From: Campylobacter concisus | GTDB taxonomy: Bacteria > Campylobacterota > Campylobacteria > Campylobacterales > Campylobacteraceae | Direction: 5' to 3' | Assembly (NCBI RefSeq): GCF_002913045.1 | Contig: NZ_PPAF01000035.1 | Location: forward strand, 124,001-188,000 | Length of the DNA stretch: 64,000 nucleotides | In this document: piece after piece, positions 43,959 to 53,405 of the stretch | How positions within the stretch are numbered: position 1 is the first letter of the stretch | Layout: every line of letters starts with the position of its first letter | Program-made: the position numbers and the translations under genes | The notes under the pieces: model-generated | The model's database searches: none | Told to the model about the DNA's origin: nothing | The model's input: only the letters and a program-made list of their open reading frames with translations

Positions 43959-45728
43959 TTATGCCTTAATATCAACTTTTTTATAAAATTTATCTCTCTC
44001 ATCTATCTTTTCTTTACTCTTTAAATCATTCTCAAGATAGCTGATATTATAAATTTCTCTTGTAGATATGCTTTTGCCATTATTTAGACTGATTAAAAAT
44101 TTACTCTCAAATTTATTCGATAGATTGGCAATAGCGATCGCTCCAGCATCTTTTAGGCTTACGATTTTATCACCTTGCATGAAGCCAATATGCTTAAAAT
44201 CCAAGCTATTTAGCTGCACATTATTCATATCTTTTGCCTCTAAATTTATGCTAGTTTTTAGCTCGCTTGATGTATTTAGCTTGCCAGTATCGTTATAAAG
44301 CTCTTTTACGTCTATCTCTCTACCACTATCAAATTTTAGCCTTATGGTGCCATCTTTGTTTAGCTTCATAGCTATGACGCTATCGCTATCTTGCAAAGAT
44401 GCGGCAGCTGTGGCTTCATTTGTTATAAAAGCCTTTTTTACCTTTTTTAAATTTGAGATACTAAACTCAAGCCCAGTTGCTTGCTTAAATTCATTTTCCA
44501 TCGCGATCATTTTGGCTGATTTTGTCTTCTCAAGCTTTGATATATAAGCGTCTGCATTTTCTTCAAATTTCTTTAAATTATTGCCAAGATTTTCTATCAT
44601 TTTGTTGTATGCGTCAAACTCAGCGTTATAATCTTTGTAAAATTTCATAAAACTATCTTTTTGAAATTTTGTATATGAGAAATTTTCATCTTTTTTATAA
44701 TCTTTACTTGGCTCAATGATCGGATTAAATTCACTTAATCTTGCGGTATCATCAAAGCCTGCTTTAAGATAGGCAAAATTTTTAAAAGAGCTATCTTTGC
44801 CAAAGATATTATTGTGTCTTAGATCGACCCAGCCGTCATTTTGGGCATATTTTTTAAAGAAATTATTTATATCATTTTTCTCTATCTTTTCATATCTGTT
44901 TTCTGCAGCGAACAAAGTATTTGGATCTGAGGCGTAGTAAGAGTGCCTATAATCAATATCTTTTGTATCCACATAAAGATCGGGATTATTTGTGATCGTT
45001 GCTTTACGATTTAGCTCTTCTCTTTCTATTTGGTTGTGATTTATGACATTTGTGCTGATAAACTGTCTAAGATCAACCCTTGGCATCACGTCGCTTAAAT
45101 TTGCTATTTTTTCATTTCCGTCTTTGTCATAACCTCTTACTTTTAGCTTATCAAAGAGTATATCTTTTTGGTCTAGCACGCCGTCATTGTTGCTATCAAA
45201 GCTAAAAAGATAGCTATTATTTTCTAATTTTGTAGTGCCAAGTTTATCGTTATCGCCGTAAATATCTAAAAATACTTCTACTTCGCCATATTTTGTTTTT
45301 AGAGTGTTTGAATAAGCGTAATCGTTTAAATTTTTAAATTTTGTATTTTCTAAGTATCCACTTTTTAGTGTAGATAGCATGCTGCTGCTATCTGAAGCTT
45401 TTATATTTTTAAAGTAGGCATTTTCACTAAAATTATAGCCTCTAGAAAGCTCATCGGAGTGAATTTTATTATTGTTGTAGATGAGATTTTTTGAGTAGTT
45501 ATTTAAAATTTCTTCTACTTTTTGTAGGATTTTGTGTCTATTTTGCTCTTTTATCTCAGCATCAGTGACATTTATAACTTTGCCTGTTTTTATACTTTCT
45601 TTTAGACTTAAAATTTGGTCGTTATTTATCTCTAAACCTTGTTTATCCTTAAAGGTATGGAGAATATTCGTAGGATTTTCTAAATCTTTTAAATTTATAA
45701 AGTTATATTTTAAAGGTGTAATATTCAT
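43959..45728 (-). CDS. Large hypothetical protein with an EF-hand loop
   Basis: A 589-residue protein without a classical signal peptide, rich in Asn, Lys and Asp. One clear calcium-binding loop FDSNNDGVLDQKDILF (about 178-193) has the D-x-N-x-D-G-x-x-D-x-x-D spacing. Coiled segments (NKMIENLGNNLKKFEENADA) and strand-rich C-terminal repeats (SVIAMKLNKDGTIRLKFDSG) follow. This looks like a secreted or surface-associated protein exported by a non-Sec route, possibly flagellar, but that is inference. It borders the tRNA-Leu attachment site. Confidence 0.65.
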   Translation of the reverse strand: MNITPLKYNFINLKDLENPTNILHTFKDKQGLEINNDQILSLKESIKTGKVINVTDAEIKEQNRHKILQKVEEILNNYSKNLIYNNNKIHSDELSRGYNFSENAYFKNIKASDSSSMLSTLKSGYLENTKFKNLNDYAYSNTLKTKYGEVEVFLDIYGDNDKLGTTKLENNSYLFSFDSNNDGVLDQKDILFDKLKVRGYDKDGNEKIANLSDVMPRVDLRQFISTNVINHNQIEREELNRKATITNNPDLYVDTKDIDYRHSYYASDPNTLFAAENRYEKIEKNDINNFFKKYAQNDGWVDLRHNNIFGKDSSFKNFAYLKAGFDDTARLSEFNPIIEPSKDYKKDENFSYTKFQKDSFMKFYKDYNAEFDAYNKMIENLGNNLKKFEENADAYISKLEKTKSAKMIAMENEFKQATGLEFSISNLKKVKKAFITNEATAAASLQDSDSVIAMKLNKDGTIRLKFDSGREIDVKELYNDTGKLNTSSELKTSINLEAKDMNNVQLNSLDFKHIGFMQGDKIVSLKDAGAIAIANLSNKFESKFLISLNNGKSISTREIYNISYLENDLKSKEKIDERDKFYKKVDIKA

Positions 45729-45792
45729 CTAAAATCCTTTTTAAAGATGTTGCAGTTAATATCGGATAAATTTAGAAATTATTTAGGTAAAT

Positions 45793-45854
45793 AATGGTGC
45801 CCGAGGTCGGACTCGAACCGACACAAGGTTGCCCTTACCAGATTTTGAGTCTGG
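45793..45854 (-). repeat. attL: truncated tRNA-Leu copy (62-bp direct repeat)
   Basis: Identical over 62 bp to 60204-60265. It holds the CCA end, acceptor 3' strand, T arm, variable arm and anticodon arm of tRNA-Leu on the minus strand, then diverges. The D arm and acceptor 5' strand are missing, so it is not a working tRNA. Confidence 0.92.
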
Positions 45855-45898
45855 GTATTTACTAAACTATAGATTATTATAACTTTCTATAAATACCC
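45853..45898. repeat. GGGTATTTA/TAAATACCC inverted repeat beside attL
   Basis: A 9-bp perfect inverted repeat with 28 nt between arms begins exactly at the edge of the att repeat. The arms end in GGGTA/TACCC, a piece of the TGTGTACCCT arm motif. It may be an integrase or excisionase site, or it may form a hairpin. Confidence 0.4.
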
Positions 45899-45963
45899 TA
45901 TTTTACGCTATTTTAGTATATTTATAATTTCCTTATAAGCGACAATTTTATACAATTTGCTAT

Positions 45964-45990
45964 AAAAATGTGTACCCTAATGTGTACCCT
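45964..45990 (+). repeat. Left integrase-arm-like repeat
   Basis: A 27-bp block beginning AAAAATGTGTACCC contains two GTGTACCCT motifs 12 bp apart (45970, 45982). The same block with one mismatch lies inside the right end (60119-60145), in the same orientation. Paired tandem motifs near both ends are typical of arm-type integrase sites. Confidence 0.65.
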
Positions 45991-46026
45991 AACAAAAATT
46001 TGATCATATAGATATAGGATTTTGCT

Positions 46027-47217
46027 GTGGCGGATAAGCTGATTAAAGTCAATCTTGATAATGCGGATTGTAAAAACATATATTTTGTAAATAATGACGA
46101 TTTGTTCGGTGGAAAAGAGATCGTAAAAGCTCCAACTTACATTAGTAGAGACTATAAACTGATATTAAGAATTACTATTGTAAATATTAGCGGCATGAGA
46201 ACTCAAACCAAGAAAACGTATTCCTTTAATAAAAAAATCACTTTCTTGCAAGCAATTAAGGAGGTGGCGTCAAAAAGAGAAGGGCTTTTGAGCAAGCTCA
46301 AAGAGGGTAAGCATAAAGAGATAAAAATAAAAATACCGACATTAAGTCAGGCGTGGGGCAGATATATGGATATGAAGAAAAATCAACTATCCTCAAATAC
46401 GCTTGCTTCCTATAATCTATTTACAAATAAATGGATACTGTCTGATTCTAAGCTAGCTAAAACGCCTATAACCCACATTACCACCGAAATGCTGCAAAGC
46501 ATAGTAAATAAAATGCTAGATTTAGGTATGAGCCCTAGAACCTCAAAATCCGTTAAAGAAGCTCTTAGGCCTATGTTTAACCTATATGTTTTGGAGGGTA
46601 TGGTTAAAACTAATCCAGCTAGCTTGATTCAAATACCTAAATTTGACAACCAGGTAAATATTGAGCTAGATGACGAAAAAATAAGGGAACTATACGATGC
46701 GCTATATGGTTATCCGGTAGAACCGTTTAGAAGTATATTTGTGTGGCTTTCGCATGGCAGAAGACTAAATGAGGTTTTGAGTTTAGAATGGAGAGACATA
46801 AATATACCAAATGGCATATATAATATTAGATACGAAAATAATAAAGTTAGAAAGCCTATGACTTATAAATTAAGCAATGAGCTTTTAGAAACCCTTAAAA
46901 ATATAGATAGGCAAGAAAGTGGCTATATATTTCACGCCATAACAGATAAGAGTAAAAAAATAGATAAAAATACGATCAGACCTCATTGGGAAAAGATATT
47001 AGCAAAGCTTGGGATAAAAATTAGAATTCACGATTTAAGGCACTTGATAGGCGGAGTTTTGGTTTCGGAGGGTAAAACGTTAGAGCAGATAGCTTCTATA
47101 CTAGGCCATACTTCTACAAATGTTACAAAAAGATATTCAAAGGTCAGAAGAGAAGTGGCTGCCGAAAGCCTAGATGATTTTTTTAAAAGAGTAAAAAATA
47201 AAAACTATTGCCACTGA
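46027..47217 (+). CDS. int: Tyrosine-type site-specific integrase
   Basis: Phage-type integrase of 396 residues with a GTG start. It has an N-terminal arm-binding domain (about 1-100), a SAM-like core-binding domain (about 105-195, LSQAWGRYMDMKKNQLSSNT), and a catalytic domain with Arg in HGRRLNEVLSLEW (about 245), HxxR in IRIHDLRHLIG (about 335-338), His in ILGHTSTNV (about 360) and the nucleophile Tyr in TKRYSKVRRE (about 370). It lies 170 bp inside attL and reads into the element, the usual arrangement for tRNA-integrating islands. Confidence 0.95.
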   Translation: MADKLIKVNLDNADCKNIYFVNNDDLFGGKEIVKAPTYISRDYKLILRITIVNISGMRTQTKKTYSFNKKITFLQAIKEVASKREGLLSKLKEGKHKEIKIKIPTLSQAWGRYMDMKKNQLSSNTLASYNLFTNKWILSDSKLAKTPITHITTEMLQSIVNKMLDLGMSPRTSKSVKEALRPMFNLYVLEGMVKTNPASLIQIPKFDNQVNIELDDEKIRELYDALYGYPVEPFRSIFVWLSHGRRLNEVLSLEWRDINIPNGIYNIRYENNKVRKPMTYKLSNELLETLKNIDRQESGYIFHAITDKSKKIDKNTIRPHWEKILAKLGIKIRIHDLRHLIGGVLVSEGKTLEQIASILGHTSTNVTKRYSKVRREVAAESLDDFFKRVKNKNYCH

Positions 47218-47396
47218 TAAAATATTTACGCGCTAATAACGCTTATCGGTTTTATGGCTTCCAGCTCGGCTTTTTACCTATTTTTGCTTTCTCTTAGCTC
47301 TATATCGCTTTGTAAATTTATAAAAAAATTGCCAGATGCAAAAAGAGTGCGCAAAAATTAGGTACAAATCAATACGTTTTTATTTTTTAAAAAATC

Positions 47397-47423
47397 CACT
47401 TGTCCAGCTTGATCAAACAAGTG
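47397..47423 (-). terminator. Terminator of the methylase gene
   Basis: CACTTGT / ACAAGTG with a 13-nt loop, followed on the minus strand by GATTTTTT. It lies 25 nt past the methylase stop. The rest of 47218-47447, between the convergent integrase and methylase genes, holds no gene that I can support. Confidence 0.55.
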
Positions 47424-47447
47424 AATATAAAATTGTTTATACATATT

Positions 47448-49388
47448 TTAAAAATTCATAATCAATACTTCCTTGCTAATGCCATCTTTATGTTTTGCAT
47501 GGTAACTCGAATTAGCATAACTTTTGCTAAGATGGATAATATTAAATTTATTTTCCAAACACCACTTTAGTAGTATATCGTTTATTTTTCCTTTGTGCTC
47601 TATGACATTAGATAGAGCAAATCGCACACCCATCAAATTTATTTTTAATAGAAAATCGAGCAATTCAGTTTCGTCTTTTTCACTCCAGCCATTGTTTTCG
47701 TTATATGTTGCCACACCTAATAGATACGGTGGGTCTAAATAGACAAAATCACTCTGCTTGAAGCTACTTGGAATTAAATCTCTAAAATCAAGCGCTAAAA
47801 ATTCAGTATTTTGGATATTTTTCACAAAGCTATTTAATTTATCCCTTAGCTTTGAGTTGAAGTCGCGCTTGCCTACTGGCAGATTAAAATCTCCATTTGA
47901 GTTAAACCTTACTTGGTTATTAAAGGCAAAAAATATTAGCAACAAAAATAGAATAGGTTTTCTGGTGGCATTATAGTCAGCTTTTAGCTTAGCAAAACCT
48001 TCTTTGTTGTATTTGCATAGACCCACATCAGAAGTTGTATTATAAAATTTATAACCATACTTAGACGATTGGCTTAAGTTATAATAAAGTATTAGCTCGT
48101 CAAGCTTTTTTTCAAGGTTGCTGCTATTTTTTATAAAATTCAAAAGCTCAATAAGTGGCTTGTTGTTATCTATGCCTACGACTTTTTTAGCATTGAAAAA
48201 GTTAGCGCCCACATTAAATCCACCGCAAAAAACATCGTAAAAAGTATCAATGTTTTCGGGTATTTTTGGAAAAATTTGTTCCAAAAGTTTAAATTTTCCG
48301 CCAGTGTAGTTTAACGGCGATTGTGATATTTTTCTCTTAAAGGTAATATTTAAATTTACTTGTTTTTCTGTTGTAGACTTTCTATTGACTTCGCAAAAAA
48401 AGATCCTCTCTTTGTGCTCTTGAATATTTGATTTGCCTGCGTTAAAAGGCATAAAGTCTTTTTCAAAAATTGATACCTTACCCTTTTTGCTTAAAATCTC
48501 AAAAATATCATTATCGCTCATTTTTGTGTTTGAGCGAGGATCTGCGGTAATCGTGTTATTGTATGATAATAGTATGTATTTTGCGTCAGCATTGTTAATT
48601 AGATCACTAAAATGCTCCCTTGCATTGCTTAGACAGTATTTACTTTTTAGTCTGCTTCTATCCATCTTTTTTGCAACCCCATACACTTTTGGCTGTTTGT
48701 GCGTAGCTACATTTTCTAAGAAATGATAGGCATCGCAATATTGTCTTGAATTGTACGGTGGGTCTAGATACAAAATATCGGTCTTTATTTGCCTAATTAA
48801 TGTATTTGCATCTAGGTTAAAAATTTGATTTCTGAATTTTGCTTTGCTAATGTAAGGTTTTTTTAGTTCTATTTTTTTTAGCTGCTCGCTGTTTTTTCTA
48901 AAAGCATCATAATGTCCGACAGTGTTTGCTATCTTGTCAATTGCATAAATTAGTGAAGTTATGAGTATCGAATATTCTCTTTGATTTATTTTACCATTTT
49001 CGAATTTGCTTTCAATATCGCTCCTAATAAAATCAAGACTTTTTAAACTTTCTTCACTCAAATACGTATCTTTAAAATTTTGGCTATAGTAGCAGGTTTT
49101 TGATTCACGGACTGCGTTGTAATCTTTTATTAGTCTGTCTATTTTTTTCTTATTGTATGGCAAATTCGAAAAGAAGCAGATATAAGCGTGATAGTTGCAA
49201 GATAGTGTGTCATTTATTATTAATTCAAATCTATCTTTGAATCTATCTGATACAACTGCTGTTCCAGCAAATAAATCAGTAAAACTTAAACATTCCTTGG
49301 TATTATTTGTAATGATTTCATCGATAAAGTCAAGAAGTTGTTGTTTGCTTCCTAAATATCTACGATTTGAAATAGAAAAAGTTTCCAA
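47448..49388 (-). CDS. Double-domain D12-class N6-adenine DNA methylase (M.FokI-like)
   Basis: A 646-residue methyltransferase made of two fused Dam-type domains. First domain (about 1-330): motif X RRYLGSKQQLLDFI, motif I LSFTDLFAGTAVV, motif IV ILYLDPPYNSRQY. Second domain (about 345-646): motif X PLNYTGGKFKLLEQIF, motif I FYDVFCGGFNVG, motif IV FVYLDPPYLLGVA. Fused pairs are known for type IIS systems (M.FokI), where each half methylates one strand of an asymmetric site. It follows the AlwI-like endonuclease on the same strand by 73 nt. An alternative is two functions on one site with differing targets; both DPPY motifs are intact. Confidence 0.9.
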   Translation of the reverse strand: METFSISNRRYLGSKQQLLDFIDEIITNNTKECLSFTDLFAGTAVVSDRFKDRFELIINDTLSCNYHAYICFFSNLPYNKKKIDRLIKDYNAVRESKTCYYSQNFKDTYLSEESLKSLDFIRSDIESKFENGKINQREYSILITSLIYAIDKIANTVGHYDAFRKNSEQLKKIELKKPYISKAKFRNQIFNLDANTLIRQIKTDILYLDPPYNSRQYCDAYHFLENVATHKQPKVYGVAKKMDRSRLKSKYCLSNAREHFSDLINNADAKYILLSYNNTITADPRSNTKMSDNDIFEILSKKGKVSIFEKDFMPFNAGKSNIQEHKERIFFCEVNRKSTTEKQVNLNITFKRKISQSPLNYTGGKFKLLEQIFPKIPENIDTFYDVFCGGFNVGANFFNAKKVVGIDNNKPLIELLNFIKNSSNLEKKLDELILYYNLSQSSKYGYKFYNTTSDVGLCKYNKEGFAKLKADYNATRKPILFLLLIFFAFNNQVRFNSNGDFNLPVGKRDFNSKLRDKLNSFVKNIQNTEFLALDFRDLIPSSFKQSDFVYLDPPYLLGVATYNENNGWSEKDETELLDFLLKINLMGVRFALSNVIEHKGKINDILLKWCLENKFNIIHLSKSYANSSYHAKHKDGISKEVLIMNF

Positions 49389-49461
49389 AATTTATTCCTT
49401 GTAATTATTTCCATTTTATGCAACAATGCAACATTGTAGCAAATTTAGGAAATAAAAACAA

Positions 49462-51402
49462 TTACAAAGAACTAATCTCACTCCAAATTTGATTATACCA
49501 CGTTTCATTTATCGTTTGCGGCTTAGCAAATTCATAATCTTTAAATATGACATTTAGCATTTTGTTATAATCTGGTTCATTTCTCAAAAGCTTAACCAAT
49601 TCTGAACTCGTAATTGAAAAAATTTTAATTCCATCTACAAAATTACCTCTATTTTGCGAACTTTCAAGACGCGTATGTGCCATAGAGCGGAAGATATTTA
49701 CTACATTTTTATCAAGCTCATCCGCAATAAAAAATGTATACGTATCTTTGGAGATCTCATTATTCCTAATGCTTAAATTTGCGCTATGTCTAATTACAGG
49801 TTCTAATTCACCTCTCTTTTGGGCATTTTTATCCATAAGTGTAGCTTCTAGCATAACGTCGAAAGTTTCATGTTTTGCGATAATATCTCCATCTCCTCCG
49901 GGTGCGTGAGATAGCGGTAGGCCGTCAGCGTCAAGGCTTAAATTCATGCTATCTTTTAAATTAAAAGCTTGCTTACTTAATCTATGCCAAGCAATAGCGA
50001 CTATGTATTCAAAAATTGTCGGAATGCTGGCATCTTGTGTTACTTTTTCTTGTATAGTCTCATGCTGCTTGATGTCGCCAAACATTTCTAAAATATTGCA
50101 AAGCTCATTATTATCGTAATCGTATCTTGTAGCTATTTTTTTCTCGAATTCATCATCAAACACAGTCTTTAAATAGTCATTTAAAGACGTTCCTTCCGGA
50201 ACTTTATATTTTGTTGTTAATTCATTTTTTAGTTTGTCTACTTTTGCTGCATCAAAATCTAGAATTCTAATAGTTGGCAAATTTTGAATAAACGCTTCAT
50301 CGTTTAGATCGCCTACGATTTCTAAATCTTTAAATACAAAAGAAGTAAGCTCTCGGTTACCCAAATTTACCAAAGCATTTTCAAAACTGATTAGCCCCGA
50401 GAGCTTAAAGGTGCGTATGAGCACATCTTGATACTCTTTTTGCAAATCATATCTCTTTGATTCAAGAAAAATATTATAAAAGGATTCGTTAAAATTTGCC
50501 ACAGATAAAAGCTCATTTTTGGGATTAGATAAAAACTCGTCCAAATCAAATCTTCTACTAAATTCGAAAGGTATTTTTCCAAAGCCAAAGGCGCGTTTAA
50601 TGGATTGATCGCTTGATATAGTCTTTAGCTTTTTAAATTTGTCCTCCGTAGGACTATTTTTAAACGACAAGCAGGCCTCATAAAATTCTTTATATTTTTC
50701 TACTGATTGCGGAGTTTTTCTATTTTTAAATATTTCCTTAAACATATCGTCCGATAGAGGTTCTTCGCTCAAAATAGTAGCAGTTCTGCCTATAACATAC
50801 TGTTCTAAAAACTTCGAAAAAATAATCTTTCTATCTACAACGTCCTGATAGCTGCTAATAATTGATGCAATTCTATCTCTTGAATAGTTTGGCTTGATTG
50901 CAAATAAAATTTGTGCGAAATGATTTTGTGGGACATTGTTATAGCGTGATAAAAATAAAATCGCAACTCTAAAAATATATACCGAACAAACCCCATCTGT
51001 CACTTTAAGCTTCAAAAGCTGTCGCAAAAACAGAACATTATCGTTACTAATATTAAAAAGCTTCTCGATTTCATCCTGTTGCAAACTGTTTTTCAAAAAA
51101 GCTTCACCAACAGCTGTGATTCTACGTTTTTTATCACTTAGACCGATTTTTGCGATAGCATTTGTATAAGTCCTTGCTTTACGTTTCTTATCGCCTTCTT
51201 CAAAATCTTGTTCTGATTCCTTAACCAAACCACTTGTAACAACTAGATCATAAAAATCAATTTGAGAAAAATTACAAGGCTGCCACTCTTCCTCTATTTT
51301 TATTAAAAGACTCAAAAGCATTTTATAGTCATCTATTAGATTCTTTCGCCGAAAGCTTGTGTCACCCAAATTTACAACTGAGTCGCTACCTAAGTTTATC
51401 AC
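49462..51402 (-). CDS. AlwI-family type IIS restriction endonuclease
   Basis: A 646-residue endonuclease. The N-terminal half (about 1-330) is a helical DNA-recognition region. The C-terminal catalytic part holds HAPGGDGDIIAKH then FDVMLEATLMD (about 505-535), an Asp then E-x-T in place of E-x-K, followed by GELEPVIRH, the pattern of AlwI/BstNBI/MlyI/PleI enzymes. Family members cut outside 5-bp asymmetric sites such as GGATC or GAGTC. The paired double methylase downstream fits that need. The recognition site cannot be read from the protein. Confidence 0.88.
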   Translation of the reverse strand: MINLGSDSVVNLGDTSFRRKNLIDDYKMLLSLLIKIEEEWQPCNFSQIDFYDLVVTSGLVKESEQDFEEGDKKRKARTYTNAIAKIGLSDKKRRITAVGEAFLKNSLQQDEIEKLFNISNDNVLFLRQLLKLKVTDGVCSVYIFRVAILFLSRYNNVPQNHFAQILFAIKPNYSRDRIASIISSYQDVVDRKIIFSKFLEQYVIGRTATILSEEPLSDDMFKEIFKNRKTPQSVEKYKEFYEACLSFKNSPTEDKFKKLKTISSDQSIKRAFGFGKIPFEFSRRFDLDEFLSNPKNELLSVANFNESFYNIFLESKRYDLQKEYQDVLIRTFKLSGLISFENALVNLGNRELTSFVFKDLEIVGDLNDEAFIQNLPTIRILDFDAAKVDKLKNELTTKYKVPEGTSLNDYLKTVFDDEFEKKIATRYDYDNNELCNILEMFGDIKQHETIQEKVTQDASIPTIFEYIVAIAWHRLSKQAFNLKDSMNLSLDADGLPLSHAPGGDGDIIAKHETFDVMLEATLMDKNAQKRGELEPVIRHSANLSIRNNEISKDTYTFFIADELDKNVVNIFRSMAHTRLESSQNRGNFVDGIKIFSITSSELVKLLRNEPDYNKMLNVIFKDYEFAKPQTINETWYNQIWSEISSL

Positions 51403-51654
51403 TATTTCCTCCTATTGCTATTTTTATACTTTTGGTTTTAGTCTAGCGTTTTTTAACTTAACAGAGGTTTTATAAAAACATAGTTTTAAATATTTTTTGC
51501 TGCAACCAAGATGCGTTTGATACATGATGTCGATCAAAATCTAGAATACAAATACCTACCTTAATAACTTTCAACATCAAATTCAAAGGAAATCCTCTCG
51601 TGAGAATCTAGGCGATTTTATTTAAAAGAATAAAAAATCAGCATAGAATTTCGA

Positions 51655-51660
51655 TATAAT
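51655..51660 (+). promoter_or_regulatory. -10 box of the split membrane-protein gene
   Basis: TATAAT (in TCGATATAATCGC) 31 nt before the ATG; AAGGTG serves as ribosome site. It lies in the 288-nt divergent region shared with the restriction endonuclease; the rest of that region shows no gene. Confidence 0.5.
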
Positions 51661-51690
51661 CGCAAGATAACTTTACTTTTAAGGTGTAGC

Positions 51691-53397
51691 ATGAATTTTT
51701 TAAGCATTTGTCTCTTGTTGATAAGTAGCATATTGGTGTCGTGCGCTATCGTATTTTTTGTTTTTAAAAAGGTGCTTGGTGGCACGATATGTATTTTGCT
51801 CGGTATAGCAACTACATTGTATACTTTTATGTATGTGGATGGTCATTTTTATTGGATTTTATCATGTTTTGCAACCCTGTGCGCCATCTCTGCAACAGGC
51901 GAATTACAACAAGTATCAAAAATAAATTTTAAAAGTAAAAAAATAGAAAAAAGGGTAATACAGAGCGCAACTTGGTCTTTAGTATTGTGCTTATCTGTAG
52001 TATTAATTTGTTTTATAGTTAACTACTATAAACTAAATATAGATAGCATATTTTTTAGTATATCGCTATGGCTTATTATCATTGGATCTATTGGCACCTT
52101 TGCTACAGCCAACGATTACAATAATGTTGTTAAGGCGGCTTTCAGGCTTATAGAAAACAAAAAAAATGTTGGATTTTTTACTATTAATGATATTTTTTAT
52201 CAGCTCTATGAGCAAAAACAGCAAACTCAAAAGAAATTCGACGAATTTTTAAAAGAAAAAGTAGCATTGTGCGAAGAAATACTGGATGATTTGATAACCG
52301 ATCAAGATGTTGTTTTGATTAATTTAAATAGCATTAAAATTTATTTTTTTAATTCCAAATACAATGAATTGATTAATAAAATTACCGAAATAACAACTAT
52401 TGAAATTTTGACCGACAAGCAAAAAATATTAACAGAACTTGATAGGGTAGCGCCTCTAGGAGACGAAGCTCTGTTGGATTTAATAATTCTGCAAGACATA
52501 GATAGAAGATTATATAATGATAAAGAAGTGTTTATAAGTCCTAAAAATATAGACAAAGTAAGATATTGTTCGTCGTGCGGAAAAGTTGTTTTACTAGATT
52601 CAACGTCAGATGATATAGGGGAATGGTTTTGCTCCAAAACATGTGAGCAGACAGAAGAGAATTGTCTAAACTTGGCAGAAAATATACACAACAGCTCAAA
52701 ATTTATAGAAGAACAAAAAATAATAAACAATAGTGTACCAGTAGCTAGTGTAACAATTCCTAGTTCGGATACATGGAATACAAATTTTAGGCCTATACAA
52801 ACCAGTAAAGAGTATTTGGAATATACTAAAGGGGTAGGTACTAATGCAAAAGGTCAGGTTGTGGACGCAAAGGGAAATGTCATTAACTCTACTGGACATG
52901 GTGATGCTGCAGAAATAATGAATACAAAACTAGACAATATAAGTGGTAAAAATGCCAAGTTGGTAGGCGGCGACAATGCTAAAAATGGAGCCGACAGAAT
53001 AGTGGACGGAATAGAAATACAAAGTAAATATTATAAATCTGCACAAGCTAGCGTTGATTCATCTTTTGATGGCTCCAAAGGAAACTATCGTTATATGCGC
53101 GATGACGGCAAACCAATGCAGCTAGAAGTTCCAAAAGACCAATATGATAAAGCTGTGGAAATAATGGCAAAAAAGATTAAGGCAGGAAAGGTGCCTGGGG
53201 TTACAGATCCAAATGAGGCAAGGAACATTATAAGAAAAGGTCAAGTTACCCTCGATGAAGCTAAAAATTATGCCAAATTCTGCTCTAAAGAAAGTTTAAA
53301 ATTTGACGCAATAAATGGTGTGGTTGTCGCTGCTGGAGCCTTTGGCATATCATTTGTTATAAATACTTCGATTGTTTTTTTAGAGAAAAGGATATAA
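51691..53397 (+). CDS. N-terminal part of a large membrane protein, frame broken at about 53389
   Basis: 568 codons to the stop. Four to five TM helices fill residues 3-137. A cytosolic region follows, with a helix-rich segment (EQKQQTQKKFDEFLKEKVAL) and a zinc-like cluster YCSSCGKVV...WFCSKTC (CxxC and CxxxC, about 290-315). The next domain (about 395-540) contains GHGDAAEIMNTKLDNISGKN, NAKNGADRIVDG and VPGVTDPNEARNIIRKG, a family I know as a widespread conserved hypothetical in gut bacteria. In that family the chain continues into the protein encoded from 53391 in another frame. Restoring one A in GAGAAAAGGAT joins the two into about 835 residues. Function unknown. Confidence 0.75.
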   Translation: MNFLSICLLLISSILVSCAIVFFVFKKVLGGTICILLGIATTLYTFMYVDGHFYWILSCFATLCAISATGELQQVSKINFKSKKIEKRVIQSATWSLVLCLSVVLICFIVNYYKLNIDSIFFSISLWLIIIGSIGTFATANDYNNVVKAAFRLIENKKNVGFFTINDIFYQLYEQKQQTQKKFDEFLKEKVALCEEILDDLITDQDVVLINLNSIKIYFFNSKYNELINKITEITTIEILTDKQKILTELDRVAPLGDEALLDLIILQDIDRRLYNDKEVFISPKNIDKVRYCSSCGKVVLLDSTSDDIGEWFCSKTCEQTEENCLNLAENIHNSSKFIEEQKIINNSVPVASVTIPSSDTWNTNFRPIQTSKEYLEYTKGVGTNAKGQVVDAKGNVINSTGHGDAAEIMNTKLDNISGKNAKLVGGDNAKNGADRIVDGIEIQSKYYKSAQASVDSSFDGSKGNYRYMRDDGKPMQLEVPKDQYDKAVEIMAKKIKAGKVPGVTDPNEARNIIRKGQVTLDEAKNYAKFCSKESLKFDAINGVVVAAGAFGISFVINTSIVFLEKRI

Positions 53398-53405
53398 AAA
53401 AAGCA

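Noticed and set aside
45795-45854. Second tRNA-Leu gene
   Set aside because: Only the 3' two thirds match; the D arm and acceptor 5' strand are missing, so it is an att copy rather than a working tRNA.
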